Source of the DNA: a virus
Direction: 5' to 3' (one strand)
DNA length: 40,643 bases
IMG/VR virus record: IMGVR_UViG_3300044632_000033
Coordinates: 1-40,643 of that record
Part shown: in pieces, positions 1 through 6,634 of the stretch
Numbering within the stretch: position 1 is the first letter of the stretch
How the letters are laid out: each line of letters opens with the position of its first letter
Program-made: the position numbers and the translations under genes
Notes under the pieces: generated by a model
Database searches by the model: none
Told to the model about the DNA's origin: nothing
What the model saw: the letters and a program-made list of their open reading frames with translations, nothing else

Positions 1-67
1 CAACTTTGGAGAAGATTGGTTATACCCCAAACTCAAAGCGGCCCCACCGAAAGAAAAGGCGGCTTAA
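1..67 (+). CDS. C-terminal end of an upstream gene (partial)
   Basis: An open frame enters from the left edge (codons from base 2) and ends at TAA 65-67, giving 21 C-terminal residues ending in LKAAPPKEKAA. The stop directly abuts the ATG of the next gene at 68, as expected inside a phage late operon. The tail is basic and Ala/Pro-rich; too little is present to name the protein. By position it would be a head or head-tail gene, which is inference only. Confidence 0.6.
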   Translation, partial: NFGEDWLYPKLKAAPPKEKAA

Positions 68-322
68 ATGGCTAAGACTCCTGCGTGGCAACGCAAAGAA
101 GGTAAGAACCCAAAAGGTGGGCTAAACGCCAAGGGAAGGGCATCGTACAACGCTGCTAACCCCGGTAAGCCCGGTTTGAAGGCTCCGCAACCCGAAGGTG
201 GTTCGCGCAAGAAGTCATTCTGTGCTCGGATGACAGGCATGAAAAAGAAGTTAACTAGTGCCAAAACCGCTAATGATCCAAACAGCCGTATCAACAAAAG
301 CCTACGGGCGTGGAAGTGCTGA
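68..322 (+). CDS. Small basic conserved phage protein (DUF6321-like)
   Basis: 84 residues, strongly basic. The N-terminus MAKTPAWQRKEGKNPKGGLN followed by an AKGRASYN motif matches, from memory, a small phage protein family annotated DUF6321 whose members share the 'KxGKNPxGGLNxxGRxSYN' pattern. The middle has PGLKAPQPEGG and a SFCARM segment. No catalytic motif or membrane segment is visible. It follows the preceding stop without a gap. Its role is unknown; it belongs to a run of very basic small proteins in this region, so a nucleic-acid or capsid-associated role is possible but unproven. Confidence 0.75.
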   Translation: MAKTPAWQRKEGKNPKGGLNAKGRASYNAANPGKPGLKAPQPEGGSRKKSFCARMTGMKKKLTSAKTANDPNSRINKSLRAWKC

Positions 323-323
323 T

Positions 324-566
324 ATGGAGCAGATGATTTTATTTTCTTGGTCTGGTGTGTTGTCTGCCTTGGTGGGTGTGGCAGGGTTTGTTGCTTGGGA
401 AAAGAACAACAAACTAAATACGCTGGAAAAGATGTTAAATGATACTAAATTGGAGGTGGCTCGTGAAAACGCTACTAAAACAGAAATTGAAAAACTTGAG
501 CGCTATATTGATGAACGCTTTAACAAGTTTGAAGAAAAAATTGACCGACTTATTCAAGCGAGGTAA
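324..566 (+). CDS. Small membrane-anchored coiled-coil protein
   Basis: I start at ATG 324, just after the upstream TGA (320-322), rather than at the in-frame GTG 258, which would overlap the previous gene by 65 bases. The product is 80 residues: one N-terminal membrane helix (about residues 4-25, ILFSWSGVLSALVGVAGFVA) followed by a charged heptad-like helix to the end (LEKMLNDTKLEVARE...). This topology resembles small phage lysis accessory proteins (i-spanin or antiholin types), but it sits far from the lysis genes at 17 kb. It could also be a virion membrane-interacting peptide. Function not recognised. Confidence 0.7.
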   Translation: MEQMILFSWSGVLSALVGVAGFVAWEKNNKLNTLEKMLNDTKLEVARENATKTEIEKLERYIDERFNKFEEKIDRLIQAR

Positions 567-569
567 ATA

Positions 570-740
570 ATGGATAATCTAAAACCTGTTAATGCAGAAC
601 AAAACCCCGGTCTTTCAAAATTACCTACCGAAGTACGAAACAAAATGGGGTATATGAAAAAAGGCGGGAAAGTATCATCTGCGTCTAAACGTGCTGATGG
701 TTGTGCTCAACGTGGTAAGACCCGTGGGAAGATGGTCTGA
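570..740 (+). CDS. Tiny basic protein with RGKTRG tail
   Basis: 56 residues starting at ATG 570, four bases after the upstream gene, and ending at TGA 738-740, which overlaps the next ATG (740). The sequence contains MGYMKKGGKVSSASKRADG followed by CAQRGKTRGKMV at the C-terminus. The 'KRADG-x-AQRGKTRG' tail recurs in the neighbouring protein (KQADGVAKKGKTRG) and is a pattern I know from many small proteins of aquatic phages. No enzyme motif is present. Tight overlaps with both neighbours support expression. Function unknown. Confidence 0.7.
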   Translation: MDNLKPVNAEQNPGLSKLPTEVRNKMGYMKKGGKVSSASKRADGCAQRGKTRGKMV

Positions 741-1081
741 TGCCAACCGTATCAGCCAAGCAGGAAAGGTTTATGCAAGCGGTGGCTAATAACCCAAAGT
801 TTGCAAAAAAGGTGGGCGTACCAACGTCCGTAGGCAAAGAGTTTACTAAAAAGGAAGGTGGAGTCATGAAAGAGTCAAAGGCAATGATGAAGAAGGAAGT
901 GTCCTTTATGAAGAAAAAGGGCGCCCCCAAGTCCATGCTCAAGCATGAGATGAAAGAAGCCGGAATGAAGAAGATGAAGTCTGGCGGTTTGGCTGCTGGT
1001 CACAAACAAGCCGATGGTGTTGCTAAAAAAGGCAAAACTCGCGGTATGCAAGTTCGCATGATGGGCGGCGGAAAGTGCTAA
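740..1081 (+). CDS. Lys/Met-rich small phage protein with KGKTRG tail
   Basis: 113 residues; TGATG overlap with the upstream stop. The N-terminal block SAKQERFMQAVANNPKFAKK followed by VGVPTSVGKEF is a recurrent phage motif ('KQxxFMxAVAxNPxFAKKVGVPxSVGxEF'). The rest is rich in Lys and Met (MMKKEVSFMKKKGAPKSM) and ends KQADGVAKKGKTRG plus MQVRMMGGGKC. It looks like a nucleic-acid-compatible, largely disordered or helical protein. The family is conserved in phage structural regions but I know of no assigned function. Confidence 0.8.
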   Translation: MPTVSAKQERFMQAVANNPKFAKKVGVPTSVGKEFTKKEGGVMKESKAMMKKEVSFMKKKGAPKSMLKHEMKEAGMKKMKSGGLAAGHKQADGVAKKGKTRGMQVRMMGGGKC

Positions 1082-1375
1082 ATGCGTGCATCCCGGGGTA
1101 TGGGCGCAGTAAACCCTAAAAAACTGCCAAAGGCTATGAAGCCAGCCAAAACCGTCAAGAAAAAAGACGGGGATTTGTCTGTTGCTATTTATTCCCAAGG
1201 CGGTAAGTCTCGTGTAAATGAGGCAGGTAACTACACCAAACCCGGACTACGCAAATCCATATTTGAGCGTATTAAGGCCGGTGGTAAGGGGGGTGCTCCG
1301 GGTCAGTGGAGTGCCCGTAAGGCTCAAATGATGGCACTTCAGTACAAAAAGGCTGGCGGTGGGTACAGGGATTAG
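1082..1375 (+). CDS. Small conserved phage protein, YTKPGLRK...SARKAQM motif (possibly DUF5872-like)
   Basis: 97 residues starting immediately after the previous TAA. The C-terminal half, YTKPGLRKSIFERIKAGGKG then GAPGQWSARKAQMMALQYKK and AGGGYRD, is a well-conserved module found in many phage and some bacterial small proteins; I tentatively associate it with the DUF5872-type pattern. The N-terminus MRASRGMGAVNP is also typical of aquatic phage small proteins. Its 3' end overlaps the start of a GTG-initiated ORF by 17 bases. Role unknown. Confidence 0.8.
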   Translation: MRASRGMGAVNPKKLPKAMKPAKTVKKKDGDLSVAIYSQGGKSRVNEAGNYTKPGLRKSIFERIKAGGKGGAPGQWSARKAQMMALQYKKAGGGYRD

Positions 1376-1532
1376 GTTTCCAGTTTACGACGTTAAAGAA
1401 GGCAACGTGTTTCACTGGATTTTAGAAGCGTCTGAAGACTTCAGGAAGATTAGGCAAAGAGAACGATATGTCGAACTTGAAAAAGCCGCAGCAGAGTCTG
1501 AAGGCGTGGACAGATCAAAAGTGGAGAACTAA
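1359..1532 (+). CDS. Small charged protein with GTG start
   Basis: A 57-residue open frame from GTG 1359 to TAA 1530-1532 fills the stretch otherwise empty between 1375 and 1468. The product begins GTGIRFPVYDVKEGNVFHWI and continues into a charged helix ending AESEGVDRSKVEN. Composition (balanced charges, aromatic cluster near the start) looks like a genuine small protein. The start overlaps the preceding gene by 17 bases and the end overlaps the next by 65. The ribosome binding site is weak, so translation may be coupled. No family recognised. Confidence 0.5.
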   Translation: MGTGIRFPVYDVKEGNVFHWILEASEDFRKIRQRERYVELEKAAAESEGVDRSKVEN

Positions 1533-1731
1533 AAGTGGCAAACCATCTACGCAGGGACCGAAGGCTACAGGGGAAAGATACCTCCCAAGCAGCGCCATCA
1601 AAGCGCTCTCCCCGCAAGAGTACGCCGCGACCACCCGAGCCAAGCGAGCAGGAAAAGCCGCAGGAAAGCAGTTCGTCGCCCAGCCTAAAGGGGTGGCTAA
1701 AAAAGTTGCTCCGTATAGGAAAGTAAGATGA
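1468..1731 (+). CDS. Small basic phage protein, WRTKSGKPSTQG family
   Basis: 87 residues. Contains SLKAWTDQKWRTKSGKPSTQ, ATGERYLPSSAIKALS and EYAATTRAKRAGKAAGKQFV, a conserved set I recognise from small proteins of T4-like, T7-like and uncultured aquatic phages. The basic C-terminus is AQPKGVAKKVAPYRKVR. It overlaps the preceding GTG-start ORF and its stop overlaps the next start by four bases. A second open frame (1535-1726) lies entirely inside it. Virion association is plausible from position; function unknown. Confidence 0.8.
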   Translation: MSNLKKPQQSLKAWTDQKWRTKSGKPSTQGPKATGERYLPSSAIKALSPQEYAATTRAKRAGKAAGKQFVAQPKGVAKKVAPYRKVR

Positions 1732-2666
1732 CAACCTCCGGAACAACAGAATTTAACCTCGAACTTCGGGACATCATAGAAGAAGCGTTTGAGAGGTGCG
1801 GTGCCGAACTGCGGACCGGTTACGACCTTAAAACAGCGCGTCGAAGTCTCAATTTGTTGACTATTGAATGGTCAAACAGGGGTATCAATCTCTGGACCAT
1901 TGAAGAGGGTGCAATTACCTTGCAAACTGGACAAGCGACGTACCCGCTTCCAGTTGATACTATTGACTTGTTAGAGCATGTAATTCGCCAAAATGCGGGT
2001 AGTACAGCAACTCAATCTGATATCACGATTAGTCGTATTAGTGTTTCTACCTATGCGTCTATCCCCAATAAAACTGCTCAAGGTTTACCAATTCAAATTT
2101 GGGTAAATCGACAGTCCGGCACTACTGCCGTTACTTCTTTGACATTAAATGGTGGTATTTCTTCTTCGGATACCACGATTACTTTATCTTCTACAGACGG
2201 TCTTTCTTCTACCGGGTATGTTCAGATAGGTTCAGAAATAATTAACTACACCGGGAAAACCCCTACTCAGATACAAAACTGTATTCGTGGGCAAGCGGGA
2301 ACCACTGCTGCAGCGCATCTAACAGGAGCGGCGATATCTGTTCCTTACTTACCAAACGTCAATATTTGGCCTACCCCCAACTCACCGGGAACTCAATATC
2401 AACTTGTATATTGGCGGCTAAAGAGAATCCAAGATGCGGGTGACGGTGGAGTACGAACCCAAGATATACCGTTTCGGTTGCTCCCCTGCCTTGTGGCAGG
2501 GCTGGCGTACCACTTATCAATGAAGATCCCCGGTGCAGAGCAACGGGCAGAAATACTAAAATTGGCATATGAAGAACAGTGGAATCTGGCTGCTGGCGAA
2601 GACCGTGAAAAGGCTTCGATCCGGTTCGTCCCGCGTGATTTCTTCATTGGTGGCGGTGGGTACTAA
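1728..2666 (+). CDS. Head-tail connector / tail accessory factor, P22 gp4-like
   Basis: 312 residues. The N-terminal helices (IEEAFERCGAELRTGYDLKT, ARRSLNLLTIEWSNRGINLW) and the following ITLQTGQATYPLP strand are characteristic of P22 gp4-like tail accessory factors, which bind below the portal and stabilise packaged DNA. A beta-rich insertion of about 70 residues (roughly 137-205, with TLNGGISSSDTTITLSS and GYVQIGSEIINYTG) looks like a small virion decoration domain found inserted in many phage structural proteins. The C-terminal helical part (PGAEQRAEILKLAYEEQWN) resumes the connector fold. The start overlaps the previous gene's stop; a second connector-like gene lies at 3466. Confidence 0.75.
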   Translation: MTTSGTTEFNLELRDIIEEAFERCGAELRTGYDLKTARRSLNLLTIEWSNRGINLWTIEEGAITLQTGQATYPLPVDTIDLLEHVIRQNAGSTATQSDITISRISVSTYASIPNKTAQGLPIQIWVNRQSGTTAVTSLTLNGGISSSDTTITLSSTDGLSSTGYVQIGSEIINYTGKTPTQIQNCIRGQAGTTAAAHLTGAAISVPYLPNVNIWPTPNSPGTQYQLVYWRLKRIQDAGDGGVRTQDIPFRLLPCLVAGLAYHLSMKIPGAEQRAEILKLAYEEQWNLAAGEDREKASIRFVPRDFFIGGGGY

Positions 2667-3088
2667 TGACTTCAAAATTTACTCTTGGTCGCATTGCGAT
2701 TGCGATGTGCGACAGGTGTGGGTTTCAATTTCAACTCCATGAACTTCGTACAGAGATTGTAAAGACTAAAAATGTCAACCTTAAAGTTTGCCCCGAATGC
2801 TGGGACCCAGATCAACCCCAGTTGTCGCTTGGTTTATACCCAATTGACGACCCCCAAGCCGTCAGAAATCCTAGACGCGACACGTCTTACTTGGCAAGCG
2901 GCGTTACTGGGTTACAGTTATTGGCTACGAATAGCACTTCTGTTGATGGCTTTGGGACACCCGCAGGCGGGAGTAGGCAGATCCAGTGGGGGTGGAACCC
3001 AGTAGGTTTAGGTAACGATGGTGGTTTGACCCCCAATAATTTAGTTGGAAAAGGGCAAACTGGAACGGTAACAATTCAGATCACTTAG
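2666..3088 (+). CDS. Zinc-binding small structural protein
   Basis: 140 residues, TAATG overlap with the connector gene. Two CxxC knuckles (C15-x-x-C18 and C42-x-x-C45) form a probable zinc ribbon in the first 50 residues, followed by RNPRRDTSYLASGVTG and a Gly/Thr/Asn-rich tail containing RQIQWGWNPVG. The family recurs next to the connector in related environmental phages, suggesting a minor virion or assembly protein. No enzyme motif is visible. Confidence 0.7.
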   Translation: MTSKFTLGRIAIAMCDRCGFQFQLHELRTEIVKTKNVNLKVCPECWDPDQPQLSLGLYPIDDPQAVRNPRRDTSYLASGVTGLQLLATNSTSVDGFGTPAGGSRQIQWGWNPVGLGNDGGLTPNNLVGKGQTGTVTIQIT

Positions 3089-3097
3089 GAGATATAA

Positions 3098-3259
3098 ATG
3101 AATGCAAAGAAAGCAGTACATAAACATGAAAGAACAATGCACCCCGGAAAGCCACTAACTAACTTGGCTAAAGGTGGTAAAACTAACGCAGACATGAAAA
3201 AATATGGGCGTAACATGGCTAAAGTTATGAACCAACGTTCGAGCGGAAGGGGCCGATAA
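3098..3259 (+). CDS. Tiny basic protein with GGK motif
   Basis: 53 residues from ATG 3098 with a good Shine-Dalgarno (AGGAGA about 8 bases upstream) to TAA 3257-3259. Contains HKHERTMHPGKPLTNLAKGG, then KTNADMKKYGRNMAKVMNQR and a SSGRGR tail. Composition matches the other small basic proteins of this region; the 'MKKYGRNMAKVMNQ' helix is a recurrent aquatic-phage motif. TAATG overlap with the next gene supports co-translation. Function unknown. Confidence 0.7.
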   Translation: MNAKKAVHKHERTMHPGKPLTNLAKGGKTNADMKKYGRNMAKVMNQRSSGRGR

Positions 3260-3462
3260 TGAGTAGCGATAAATTTGAATATTTTTCAGCGGATGTTAAA
3301 GATCCGTGCGGAAAATATACGCAGCCTAAAACCTATACCACAGACATGGGTGGGAAAGAAAATGTTGGGTACCCAAATGCGGTGCCAAATACCCAAACTC
3401 AAATGACTCGTGGCGGTAAGGCACAAACTAAAGGTCGTGGGCATACCACTAAAATGGGGTAA
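3259..3462 (+). CDS. Small protein with RGGKAQTKGRGHTTKMG tail
   Basis: 67 residues; the start overlaps the upstream TAA. The N-terminal half is polar and aromatic (DKFEYFSADVKDPCGKY) and the C-terminus is MTRGGKAQTKGRGHTTKMG, another variant of the basic Gly/Lys tail shared by the small proteins at 570, 740 and 3098. It lies between two connector-type genes. No known function. Confidence 0.7.
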   Translation: MSSDKFEYFSADVKDPCGKYTQPKTYTTDMGGKENVGYPNAVPNTQTQMTRGGKAQTKGRGHTTKMG

Positions 3463-3465
3463 TTT

Positions 3466-4146
3466 GTGAACTACGCTACTCTGTTTGAGACGATTAAAGG
3501 GTACGTCGAGAACGACTTTCCAAATACCACTTGGACTGATTCCGCAGGGACAGGAACGGCTACTTTTACAAGTACCGAACAGATAAACACGTTTATTCAA
3601 GAGGCTGAACAGCGCGTATTTAACTCTGTCCAAATCCCTGATCTTCGTAAGAACGTGACAGGTAACGTAACAATAGGCAATAAATACCTAAGTGTTCCAT
3701 CAGACTGGTTAGCTAATTTTTCTTTGGCTAGGATTGATACAAACGGAACCCAAGAATTTTTATTAAATAAGGACGTAGAGTTTATTCGTTCATGTTATCC
3801 GGATCCAAACGATGTTGGACCACCAAAATATTATGCTATTTTTGACCAAAACTCGTACATTCTTGGACCGACTCCGGACCTTGCGTACAACATGGAACTC
3901 CACTATTTTTATTATCCGCAGTCTATTGTTACTGCTGGTACATCTTGGTTGGGGGATAAGTTTGATTCTGTACTGTTGTATGGCTCTTTGTTGGAAGCGT
4001 ATACGTACATGAAGGGTGAAAAAGACGTAATTATGGAATATCAAAGACGATATGATGAGGCTCTTGCCATGTTGAAACAACTTGGTGAAGGCAAGAATCG
4101 TCAGGATATGTATCGTACTCAACAAGCGAGGTACCCAGTTAAATGA
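3466..4146 (+). CDS. Adaptor / tail-tube connector protein (SU10/T7 gp11-type candidate)
   Basis: 226 residues. The first helix NYATLFETIKGYVENDFPNT, the FIQEAEQRVFNSVQIPDLRK helix and the following GNKYLSVPSDWLANFSLARI strand are typical of phage adaptor proteins that form the ring below the portal in short-tailed phages such as SU10 or T7. The C-terminal segment LLYGSLLEAYTYMKGEKDVI plus YQRRYDEALAMLKQLGEGKN is the conserved helical pair. With the gp4-like gene upstream this gives two connector-type proteins, consistent with portal, adaptor and nozzle layers. Named from motif memory, not a search. Confidence 0.7.
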   Translation: MNYATLFETIKGYVENDFPNTTWTDSAGTGTATFTSTEQINTFIQEAEQRVFNSVQIPDLRKNVTGNVTIGNKYLSVPSDWLANFSLARIDTNGTQEFLLNKDVEFIRSCYPDPNDVGPPKYYAIFDQNSYILGPTPDLAYNMELHYFYYPQSIVTAGTSWLGDKFDSVLLYGSLLEAYTYMKGEKDVIMEYQRRYDEALAMLKQLGEGKNRQDMYRTQQARYPVK

Positions 4147-4439
4147 GCAGCATGAGCGAAGTAGCCTTCCTATTAGGGGGCAATCAGGTCAGAGTTCTAA
4201 CTACGCAGGGGCGTGGGTTTACGCCTGAAGAGATGGCGGAGCGGGCTTTGGACAAAATTATCTCTGTTGGCTCTCAGACGCATCCTGCCATTCGGGATCA
4301 AGCCGAAGCATTCCGTAATCAGATCCGGCAAGTTTTAGTGTTTTATATGCAAGAAACCGTCAGAACTCATCATGTGACTCTGGCAAATAAGTTCAGGGCC
4401 GCAGGACATCCTGAGTTAATTAAACTTTTAGACGAGTAA
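4143..4439 (+). CDS. Small helical phage protein of unknown function
   Basis: 98 residues; its ATG overlaps the upstream TGA in an ATGA arrangement. A second in-frame Met lies at codon 4. Recognisable segments are LLGGNQVRVLTTQGRGFTPE, EEMAERALDKIISVG and a long helix with IRQVLVFYMQETVRTHH. Predicted to be a helical soluble protein. It recurs near adaptor genes in environmental phages as I recall, but has no assigned function. Chaperone or minor virion roles are both possible. Confidence 0.65.
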   Translation: MSSMSEVAFLLGGNQVRVLTTQGRGFTPEEMAERALDKIISVGSQTHPAIRDQAEAFRNQIRQVLVFYMQETVRTHHVTLANKFRAAGHPELIKLLDE

Positions 4440-4450
4440 AGGAGCCTTTC

Positions 4451-4933
4451 ATGGCAATTACCCAAGCAATGACCACATCATTTAAAGCAGAACTTCTGCT
4501 TGGTGTGCATGATTTCCGTCCGTCGGCACAAACCGGCGCAGACGTTTTTAAACTAGCGTTGTATACGTCGTCCGCTTCTTTGGATGCTAATACCACAGCC
4601 TATACAACTTCTAACGAAGTTACTGGAACTAACTACACGGCTGGCGGTCTTGCACTTACCAATACCGGCGTAACGGCAACCAACATCAACGCCAATACCG
4701 GTACAGGCTTTTGTGACTTTTCCGACCTAACCTTCCCTAACGTAACGGTTACGGCTCGTGGCGCGGTTATTTATAACACCACACCTTCGGCAAACAGCAA
4801 CGCTAATACGACTCTGACCAACGCATCGGTCTGCGTTCTGGACTTTGGTTCTGATAAGACATCTACGGATGGCGATTTCACAATCATCTTCCCGACTAAC
4901 GATGCTTCTAACGCCATTATCCGTATCGCATAA
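4451..4933 (+). CDS. Conserved phage virion protein (fibre/baseplate-associated, MAITQAM family)
   Basis: 160 residues with a strong AAAGGAG site before ATG 4451. Begins MAITQAMTTSFKAELLLGVH, then FKLALYTSSASLDANTTAY, TSNEVTGTNYTAGGLALTN, and ends with VLDFGSDKTSTDGDFTIIFP. This beta-rich family is present in many cyanophage, T4-like and podovirus genomes in tail-fibre neighbourhoods and is usually annotated hypothetical or structural. It opens the run of fibre-like genes here. The precise role is not known. Confidence 0.7.
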   Translation: MAITQAMTTSFKAELLLGVHDFRPSAQTGADVFKLALYTSSASLDANTTAYTTSNEVTGTNYTAGGLALTNTGVTATNINANTGTGFCDFSDLTFPNVTVTARGAVIYNTTPSANSNANTTLTNASVCVLDFGSDKTSTDGDFTIIFPTNDASNAIIRIA

Positions 4934-4935
4934 CT

Positions 4936-5421
4936 ATGTCATTCGTACTTGCTGATCGAGTTAAAGAGACAAGCACAAGCACCGGTGTAGGGGATATGAC
5001 TCTAGCCGGTGCTGAGACTGGCTATCAATCTTTTGCTGTCATTGGCGACGGCAACTCAACCTATTACACAATCGCTCTCCAAGGTGGTAATGAGTGGGAA
5101 GTAGGTATTGGCACGTATGAGACGACAGGCCCGGATCTTCAGCGGGATGTGGTGCTGTCTAATTCTTTGGGTACTACGGCAAAGATTAACTTCTCAGCCG
5201 GAACCAAGGACGTATTTGTAACCTACCCTTCGGAGCGGTCAGTGTTTGCTTTGGGTAGCGGAGTAACTGCCGATACTGGGTCTATCTACATCAACAAGAC
5301 GACTGTAACCAAAGACACCACATTAAATGACGGTGAAAACGGTATATCGGTAGGGACTATGACTGTAGGCACAGGCGTAAATGTGACCATTGATACTGGT
5401 CAAAGGTGGTTAATCGTATGA
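4936..5421 (+). CDS. Phage structural protein, VLADRVKETSTSTG family
   Basis: 161 residues. The first 90 residues (FVLADRVKETSTSTGVGDMT, GYQSFAVIGDGNSTYYTIAL, GNEWEVGIGTYE) form a domain seen repeatedly in phage and prophage tail-fibre regions. The C-terminal 45 residues (GENGISVGTMTVGTGVNVTI then DTGQRWLIV) match the tip domain at the end of the 9204-9638 product, a short beta-structure common at fibre C-termini. Its TGA overlaps the next ATG (5418). Probable virion fibre component. Confidence 0.7.
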   Translation: MSFVLADRVKETSTSTGVGDMTLAGAETGYQSFAVIGDGNSTYYTIALQGGNEWEVGIGTYETTGPDLQRDVVLSNSLGTTAKINFSAGTKDVFVTYPSERSVFALGSGVTADTGSIYINKTTVTKDTTLNDGENGISVGTMTVGTGVNVTIDTGQRWLIV

Positions 5422-6632
5422 GTAAGATTCAGATTGTTGGCCCTTCAACTGGTACAGGGACGCTTACACTTACCTCAGATGTAGTTAATACAGATCAGAC
5501 TATTACGTTTCCTAATAGCACGGCGACAATAGTTGCGGTTACTCCGGGAACTTCTGGCAATCTTATTACTTCAAATGGTACGGCTTGGCTTTCTCAGGCC
5601 CCTGCCGTTGTATCTGTAACTCCCACTGCTGTATCTGATCAAAACAATACCAGCACCGGATATTTTGATTTACCATCTGGAACCACGGCTCAACGCCCGG
5701 GGTCGCCCGTTGTTGGAATGATTCGCTATAACACGACTGAATCCCAATACGAAGTCTACATAGGCACTGAGTGGAAATATTTAGACCTTATTAAATACCC
5801 TACTCCTGTAGATTTTGTTGTAGTTGCCGGAGGTGGTGGAGGGGGAGGCGCTGGAGAGACCAGTGCAAGTGGGTATCCTCCCGGTAGTGGTGGAGGCGCA
5901 GGTGGTTATCGGGAAGGTTCAGGAACGGTTTCGGTTGTTTTGGGAACAAATTACACAGTAACAGTTGGCGCCGGTGGTGGTGGCGGGTCATCGAACAGTT
6001 CAGCCGCTTCAAATGGTTCAAATTCAGTCTTTAGCACAATTACAGCAACAGGCGGCGGTGCGGGCGGTAGGTGGGGGTTCAACGGCGCTACCGGTGGTTC
6101 TGGTGGCGGTGGCTCTACTGGTGGCGCTGGTAATACTCCAAGCACATCACCATCACAAGGTAATAATGGTGGATCAACTGCAACAAACGGCTCTGCCGGT
6201 GGGGGTGGTGCAAGTGCCGCTGGTTCAAATACAACCACCGATGCGGGATCAAATGGTGGTGCTGGAACAGCATCCTCAATTACGGGATCTTCCGTAACCA
6301 GAGCAGGGGGCGGCGGGGGCGGTGCATACAATAATCCAACTGGTGGAACCGGTGGTGCAGGAGGTGGTGGCGCTGGTGGAGGAAACTTAGTTAACGGAAC
6401 TTCTGGTACCACAAATACCGGTGGTGGTGGCGGATCATCTGGCGGTACTGCGGGTAGCGCAACCACACGAAGCGGTGGTAGCGGAGGTTCTGGCGTAGTT
6501 ATTATTAAATATCCAGACACGTTAACTATTTCCAACCCGGGTGGTGGACTTACCTTTTCAACTGCTGGCCCATCTGGTGGATTTAAAGTTACTACATTTA
6601 CAGCCGGTACAGGCAACGTTTCTTGGAGTTAA
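5418..6632 (+). CDS. Gly-rich tail fibre / adhesin, copy 1
   Basis: I start at ATG 5418 (ATGA overlap with the upstream stop) rather than GTG 5406; 404 residues. An N-terminal beta segment (TGTGTLTLTSDVVNTDQTIT) is followed by a fibre linker (TTAQRPGSPVVGMIRYNTTE...TEWKYL, about 96-130), then about 230 residues dominated by Gly with Ser/Ala/Asn, and a C-terminal VVIIKYPDTLTI...GGLTFSTAG...TTFTAGTGNVSWS. The 'RPxxPxxGxxxxNTTxxxxExYxxxxW' linker is typical of phage fibres. Long Gly runs recall polyglycine-II helical tips such as the T4-like S16 gp38 adhesin; that structural analogy is inference. Likely receptor-binding. Confidence 0.75.
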   Translation: MSKIQIVGPSTGTGTLTLTSDVVNTDQTITFPNSTATIVAVTPGTSGNLITSNGTAWLSQAPAVVSVTPTAVSDQNNTSTGYFDLPSGTTAQRPGSPVVGMIRYNTTESQYEVYIGTEWKYLDLIKYPTPVDFVVVAGGGGGGGAGETSASGYPPGSGGGAGGYREGSGTVSVVLGTNYTVTVGAGGGGGSSNSSAASNGSNSVFSTITATGGGAGGRWGFNGATGGSGGGGSTGGAGNTPSTSPSQGNNGGSTATNGSAGGGGASAAGSNTTTDAGSNGGAGTASSITGSSVTRAGGGGGGAYNNPTGGTGGAGGGGAGGGNLVNGTSGTTNTGGGGGSSGGTAGSATTRSGGSGGSGVVIIKYPDTLTISNPGGGLTFSTAGPSGGFKVTTFTAGTGNVSWS

Positions 6633-6634
6633 CA

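Noticed and set aside
258-323. GTG-initiated N-terminal extension of the 324 gene
   Set aside because: It overlaps the conserved 68-322 gene by 65 bases and adds a non-membrane segment before a natural N-terminal membrane helix; ATG 324 is better.
5815-6520. Minisatellite-like Gly repeats as a possible recombination or diversity-generating region
   Set aside because: Repeats are irregular at DNA level and no reverse transcriptase, template repeat or A-specific variability signature is visible in the window, so a DGR cannot be supported.
5951-6616. 221-codon bottom-strand open frame, Pro-rich
   Set aside because: It is the antisense of Gly-codon-rich DNA (GGN read as CCN), which removes stops. 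No ribosome binding site, and the top-strand fibre is clearly the gene. The same applies to antisense frames near 8053-8253, 9723-9938 and 10043-10432.
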